DNA of 14,184 nt, from the NCBI GenBank assembly GCA_945863785.1, contig CAMBAQ010000034.1, positions 1 to 14,184 on the forward strand, read 5' to 3'. The translations under genes and the position numbers were made by a program. The first letter of the stretch is position 1. Every line of letters starts with the position of its first letter. The notes under the pieces are model-generated. The model saw only the letters and a list, made by a program, of their open reading frames with translations, ran no database searches and was not told the DNA's origin. The DNA comes from Chthoniobacter flavus. Lineage in GTDB: Bacteria; Verrucomicrobiota; Verrucomicrobiia; Chthoniobacterales; Terrimicrobiaceae. This document shows positions 14,027 through 14,184 of the stretch, one piece after another.

Positions 14027-14184
14027 TCGATAGGAATATGACCGCTTGTTGCCACGATGCCGTATTTGTCGGCTGCGGATTCGTGCGGAGTGAGGTCGAC
14101 TCGCCCGCCGGCGGATTCGACGAGGAGGATGCCGGCGGCGACATCCCAGAGGCTGATCATGCTTTCGATGTAGGCATCGAGGCG
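14023..14184 (-). CDS. Inositol monophosphatase family protein, C-terminal fragment (5' end outside window)
   Basis: Translating the minus strand from the right edge gives 53 residues in an open frame, ending at a TGA at 14023-14025. The fragment contains LWDVAAGILLVESAGGRV, the conserved C-terminal motif of the inositol monophosphatase/FIG family, in which the Asp of WDxAAG binds the catalytic metal. It ends with YGIVATSGHIPIE. The family hydrolyses phosphate from inositol phosphates, PAP, fructose bisphosphate or histidinol phosphate; the substrate cannot be told from this part. Its stop overlaps the ispF start by ATGA. The gene runs out of the window upstream. Confidence 0.85.
   Translation of the reverse strand, partial: RLDAYIESMISLWDVAAGILLVESAGGRVDLTPHESAADKYGIVATSGHIPIE

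Noticed and set aside
1..14184. Mobile elements, CRISPR arrays, tRNA or rRNA genes
   Set aside because: I saw no direct repeat arrays, transposase or integrase motifs, cloverleaf or rRNA sequence; nearly all bases are explained by the protein genes listed.

Overview
The window looks like chromosomal housekeeping DNA from a Gram-negative (diderm) bacterium, most likely from the PVC group and probably Verrucomicrobiota. That assignment is an inference from the gene set: an ExbB/ExbD/ExbD cluster ending in a membrane-anchored VWA protein, very large exported TPR proteins, a CobA-HemD fusion, and IF-1 next to a compact Hsp70. No rRNA or other marker settles it. Few genes have a strong Shine-Dalgarno sequence. 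I saw no tRNA, rRNA, CRISPR array, insertion sequence or phage gene, and no gene-free stretch reaches 300 bases; the longest is the roughly 130-base divergent spacer before infA.

Layout, left to right. (1) 1-2034 (+): the 3' part of a polytopic O-antigen ligase/polymerase-like protein with a C-terminal TPR-like tail; its 5' end is outside the window. (2) 2039-4010 (-): a bifunctional uroporphyrinogen-III methyltransferase/synthase (siroheme and tetrapyrrole synthesis), followed by a small PAS-only protein. (3) 4088-4801 (+): a coiled-coil protein with a C4 zinc ribbon. (4) 4838-11479 (-): a six-gene operon in transcription order: a 962-residue exported TPR protein, an exported Sm-like/TPR protein, ExbB, ExbD, a second ExbD, and a VWA protein. 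Three of its five junctions are 4-base ATGA stop/start overlaps, one is an 8-base gap and one is a longer overlap, so the genes are very probably co-transcribed and translationally coupled. (5) 11609-13550 (+): IF-1, a possible weak terminator/attenuator, and a compact Hsp70. (6) 13547-14184 (-): the end of an inositol-monophosphatase-family gene coupled by ATGA to ispF (isoprenoid precursor synthesis).

The most interesting unit is region 4. ExbB and both ExbD proteins keep the residues expected of a proton-driven stator. The last gene, where a tonB might be expected, encodes a single-pass membrane protein whose transmembrane helix has the TonB-type SxxxH motif, followed by a glycine-rich linker and a VWA domain with the DxSxS metal site. 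I infer a proton-motive-force-driven machine in which a VWA domain replaces the TonB C-terminal domain as the periplasmic effector, with two exported TPR proteins as likely partners. One ExbB with two different ExbD proteins plus TPR proteins also recalls the Agl-Glt machinery of Myxococcus, but no function is proven from this sequence.
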